A stretch of 64,000 nucleotides of DNA. Origin: Flavimaribacter sp024343425. Lineage in GTDB: Bacteria > Pseudomonadota > Alphaproteobacteria > Rhizobiales > Rhizobiaceae. The translations under genes and the position numbers were made by a program. The notes beneath the pieces were generated by a model, which worked only from the letters and a program-made list of their open reading frames with translations, searched no databases and was not told the DNA's origin. Positions 61,998-64,000 of this stretch are shown in pieces. The stretch is taken from NCBI GenBank assembly GCA_965227645.1, contig OZ245773.1, positions 1,178,001 to 1,242,000 on the forward strand. The letters run 5' to 3'. How positions within the stretch are numbered: the first letter of the stretch is position 1; every line of letters begins with the position of its first letter.

Positions 61998-63599
61998 TCA
62001 GTGCTCCGATACCTCAATCATCGTCAACATCAGTTCGACGTGTTTCGGATCGTGAACCCATTTCGGCAGTAGCGATCGCATCAGCTCCGGCGTGAGGTCC
62101 GGATAGCTCTGACGCCATTTCCGTGCGGCCTCCAGGGCCTCGTCCTTGCGTCCAGCCATCCAAAGCGCCGTGTACAGCATCCTGTAGGCCCAGACGACGC
62201 CGGGACCGGCGCGCATTCCCTGCTGGATCAGTTCGATGGCTTCGTCATACCGTTTCTGGACCCTCAACGCTGCGGCCCTGCCAAACAGCACGTTGAAATG
62301 GAAAGGATCGAGAGGGCTCAGGGACTCCGCGCGATCAAGGTAGACCAGCGCCTCGTTCGGGAAACCGCGGTAAACCGCGTTCCAGCCTTTTCGCAGCCAG
62401 CCCCAGGCGTTGTTCGGGTCGAGCGTCAGAGCCCTGTCCAGAAACAGATCAGCCTGATCGAAATCGTCGCCGGCCAGCGAACTCGCCGCAGACAACGCGA
62501 CAAGCGCCCCGGGGTCATCGCCCACAATCGGGGCGGCGCGCGCGACCAGGTCGTTCGCCATTTCGCGGTCCGACACGGCGTCCTTGCTCCACAGGTAGCA
62601 GCACTGATGGGCGTGGCACCACGCCTTGAGAGCGAGCGCAGGCGCGTAGTCGGGCGTATTTTGCAGCGCCTTGTCGAGCAACGCGATGGCTTTGAGGTTT
62701 TCTTCCCGGCGATGCGCCCAGAAATGTGGAAGCGCGTTCAGCATCAAATCATAAGCCGTCCGATCCGCCTGTGGCCTCTGCCTTGCCCTGGCGATCTCGG
62801 CCGCCCTGAGGTTGGGCGCGATATGACCTGCGACCTGCGCGGCGATCCTGTCCTGAAGATCAAACAGGTCATCCATTTTGTCGTCGAAACGCTCGGCCCA
62901 AAGCGTGCGTTCTTCGCTTGCCGACACGAGCTCCACGGAAATGCGGACCCGTTCCCCTGATCGCCTGACCGATCCTTCGACGACGTAATCAGCCCCGAGA
63001 CGTTCGCCGATCGTCTTGATGTCCAGCGGCTGGCCCCGGACCGCAAAGGCGGATTGACGGGCGATTACGTGAAAGTCGTGTACGCGCGACAGTGCGCCGG
63101 TGATTTCAGCCACCACGCCGTCGGCGAACATGTCTGTGTCGGCGGCGCCAATTTCTTCAAACGCCAAAACCGCCAGGCGAGGGCGGTTCAAAGCGGACTC
63201 CGGCGTCGGAGCAGCGGGTTTGCCGGGTTCCACGGAGCGCATCTCGCGCAACCAGTCCTCGAAGCCTTCCGAGGCGAGGTCGAAGCCGTCGAGAAACACG
63301 CCGTCGCCTGCAAGATCGGACTCCACCTTGTCGCTTGCCAGCCAGACATGTTGCCTGTCGGCCATGAGCAACCCCTCGGGGAGATCCCGACGCATGACCG
63401 AGAGCTCCTGGCGGAGGGAGGCGCGCGCCTGATCGCCGGACCGGTCCGACCAGAGGAGGTCCGCCAATCGTCCACGCTCGGCGCGAAATTCAGGTTGTCG
63501 GGAAAGAAACGCCAGCATTGCCTGTCCGCGTCGCGACAGGGCTTTCGGAGCGCCCGGACCGGTCATTCGGAACGGGCCTTTCAGATGCAGTGTCAGCAT
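61998..63599 (-). CDS. SARP-like transcriptional regulator with TolB-like and TPR domains
   Basis: 533 aa. N-terminal winged-helix DNA-binding domain of SARP/OmpR type (KALSRRGQAMLAFLSRQPEF, RLADLLWSDRSGDQARASLR), a linker, a TolB-N/FlgO-like domain (RLAVLAFEEIGAADTDMFAD, RQSAFAVRGQPLDIKTIGER, LGADYVVEGSVRRSGERVRI), then TPR repeats (NLKAIALLDKALQNTPDYAP, ALTLDPNNAWGWLRKGWNAV). Such proteins occur in alphaproteobacteria. It is divergent from the DUF1127 gene over phased direct repeats, which are its probable targets. Confidence 0.88.
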   Translation of the reverse strand: MLTLHLKGPFRMTGPGAPKALSRRGQAMLAFLSRQPEFRAERGRLADLLWSDRSGDQARASLRQELSVMRRDLPEGLLMADRQHVWLASDKVESDLAGDGVFLDGFDLASEGFEDWLREMRSVEPGKPAAPTPESALNRPRLAVLAFEEIGAADTDMFADGVVAEITGALSRVHDFHVIARQSAFAVRGQPLDIKTIGERLGADYVVEGSVRRSGERVRISVELVSASEERTLWAERFDDKMDDLFDLQDRIAAQVAGHIAPNLRAAEIARARQRPQADRTAYDLMLNALPHFWAHRREENLKAIALLDKALQNTPDYAPALALKAWCHAHQCCYLWSKDAVSDREMANDLVARAAPIVGDDPGALVALSAASSLAGDDFDQADLFLDRALTLDPNNAWGWLRKGWNAVYRGFPNEALVYLDRAESLSPLDPFHFNVLFGRAAALRVQKRYDEAIELIQQGMRAGPGVVWAYRMLYTALWMAGRKDEALEAARKWRQSYPDLTPELMRSLLPKWVHDPKHVELMLTMIEVSEH

Positions 63600-63643
63600 G
63601 AGAACGCCAGAGGAAATCGGTGTAATACGAACAAGACTAAGGG

Positions 63644-63704
63644 TTTTTACGAATGCAGCCTAGTTTTTTTACGGAATTATTGCGACGGCGCGAGAATTTT
63701 TACG
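63644..63704. promoter_or_regulatory. Three phased direct repeats TTTTTACG
   Basis: TTTTTACG at 63644-63651, 63666-63673 and 63697-63704, spaced 22 and 31 bp (about two and three helical turns). A further TTACGGGC follows at 63712. Direct heptamer-like repeats phased by whole turns are the hallmark of SARP binding sites, and a SARP-like gene starts 45 bp to the left. Confidence 0.6.
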
Positions 63705-63785
63705 GGCCCGCTTACGGGCGTCTTGCGCAGGCTGTGCAGAGTGCAGGTGTCGAAACGAAACACTCCAGCAAGGATGAGAAATTCC

Positions 63786-63998
63786 ATGACCTTCCACAAC
63801 GACACCGTCAGCCGCCCGATTTCCTCGCCGCTGAGAAATTTCGAGCTCCTCGCGGCAAGCCTACTGAATTGGGTGAATTTACTCGATGAAAAGTATCGCC
63901 AGGCGCGTCAGATGGAGGAGCTGACCAACGATCAGCGCCTTGACATGGGAATGCCCCTCCGCATTGATCCGCCGCGTCTGCCCGACACGGGCTGGTGA
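63786..63998 (+). CDS. DUF1127 (YjiS-like) small protein
   Basis: 70 aa from the ATG at 63786 (caaggatgag upstream as ribosome site). The C-terminal half fits DUF1127: WVNLLDEKYRQARQMEELTN then DQRLDMGMPL. These small Arg-rich proteins act in phosphate, RNA or stress physiology in alphaproteobacteria. It is preceded by the phased repeats and is probably under the SARP-like regulator. The stop lies 2 bp from the window end. Confidence 0.8.
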   Translation: MTFHNDTVSRPISSPLRNFELLAASLLNWVNLLDEKYRQARQMEELTNDQRLDMGMPLRIDPPRLPDTGW

Positions 63999-64000
63999 TG

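Overview
The window is GC-rich, gene-dense, Gram-negative chromosomal DNA. It looks like an alphaproteobacterium of the Hyphomicrobiales type, judged from a divergent pcaQ/pca cluster, TRAP and ABC importers in long ATGA-coupled operons, a DUF1127 small protein, and SARP/TolB-like/TPR and CYTH-CHAD proteins. The genus cannot be fixed from the sequence. I saw no rRNA, tRNA, CRISPR array, insertion sequence or phage module.

Layout. 0-1 kb: the start of a TRAP solute receptor gene (cut by the window edge) behind a TetR gene with a duplicated operator over a probably leaderless promoter. 1.4-8.1 kb: single genes (MORN-repeat protein, thioesterase, CurA-like reductase, chagasin-type protease inhibitor, metallophosphoesterase, cyclic-nucleotide-binding protein, OmpA-like envelope protein). 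8.3-19.3 kb: a MalT-like LuxR regulator lacking the ATPase domain, then a peptide-type ABC importer operon with a HyuA-like hydantoinase/oxoprolinase protein and two DUF917 paralogues; the solute receptor gene comes last. 19.6-25.9 kb: an O-methyltransferase, then a polyamine-type ABC importer whose last coupled gene is an unrecognised protein.

26.7-44.9 kb: a large acyl-CoA catabolic island in several transcription units: TRAP uptake, HIBADH-like dehydrogenase, SnoaL/NTF2 protein, SDR, ACAD10/11-type dehydrogenase and kinase; a second acyl-CoA dehydrogenase with OsmC and CMD proteins; a divergent CoA ligase and a double-headed TetR; then hydrolase, thiamine-diphosphate E1 alpha/beta, stand-alone lipoyl protein, enoyl-CoA hydratase and a second hydrolase. 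Three near-identical 19-bp inverted repeats (GAATATTG-N3-CAATATTC) sit at the three control regions, so the whole block reads as one regulon, probably controlled by the tandem TetR. This is the best candidate here for an undescribed pathway.

45-51 kb: a CpdA-like phosphodiesterase, a possible small RNA with a very strong terminator, a membrane class III cyclase, a CYTH-CHAD protein, and a bacterial ionotropic-glutamate-receptor-like channel with a non-canonical pore. 51-56.7 kb: pcaQ divergent from pcaC-pcaHG-pcaIJ (CatIJ type)-pcaF; pcaB and pcaD are absent. 57-61 kb: a LysR gene divergent from pirin, cysteine hydrolase, a frameshifted NmrA-like gene and a DUF1772 protein. 61.2-64 kb: a small secreted protein, a thiolase C-terminal remnant, and a SARP-like regulator divergent from a DUF1127 protein with phased TTTTTACG repeats between them.
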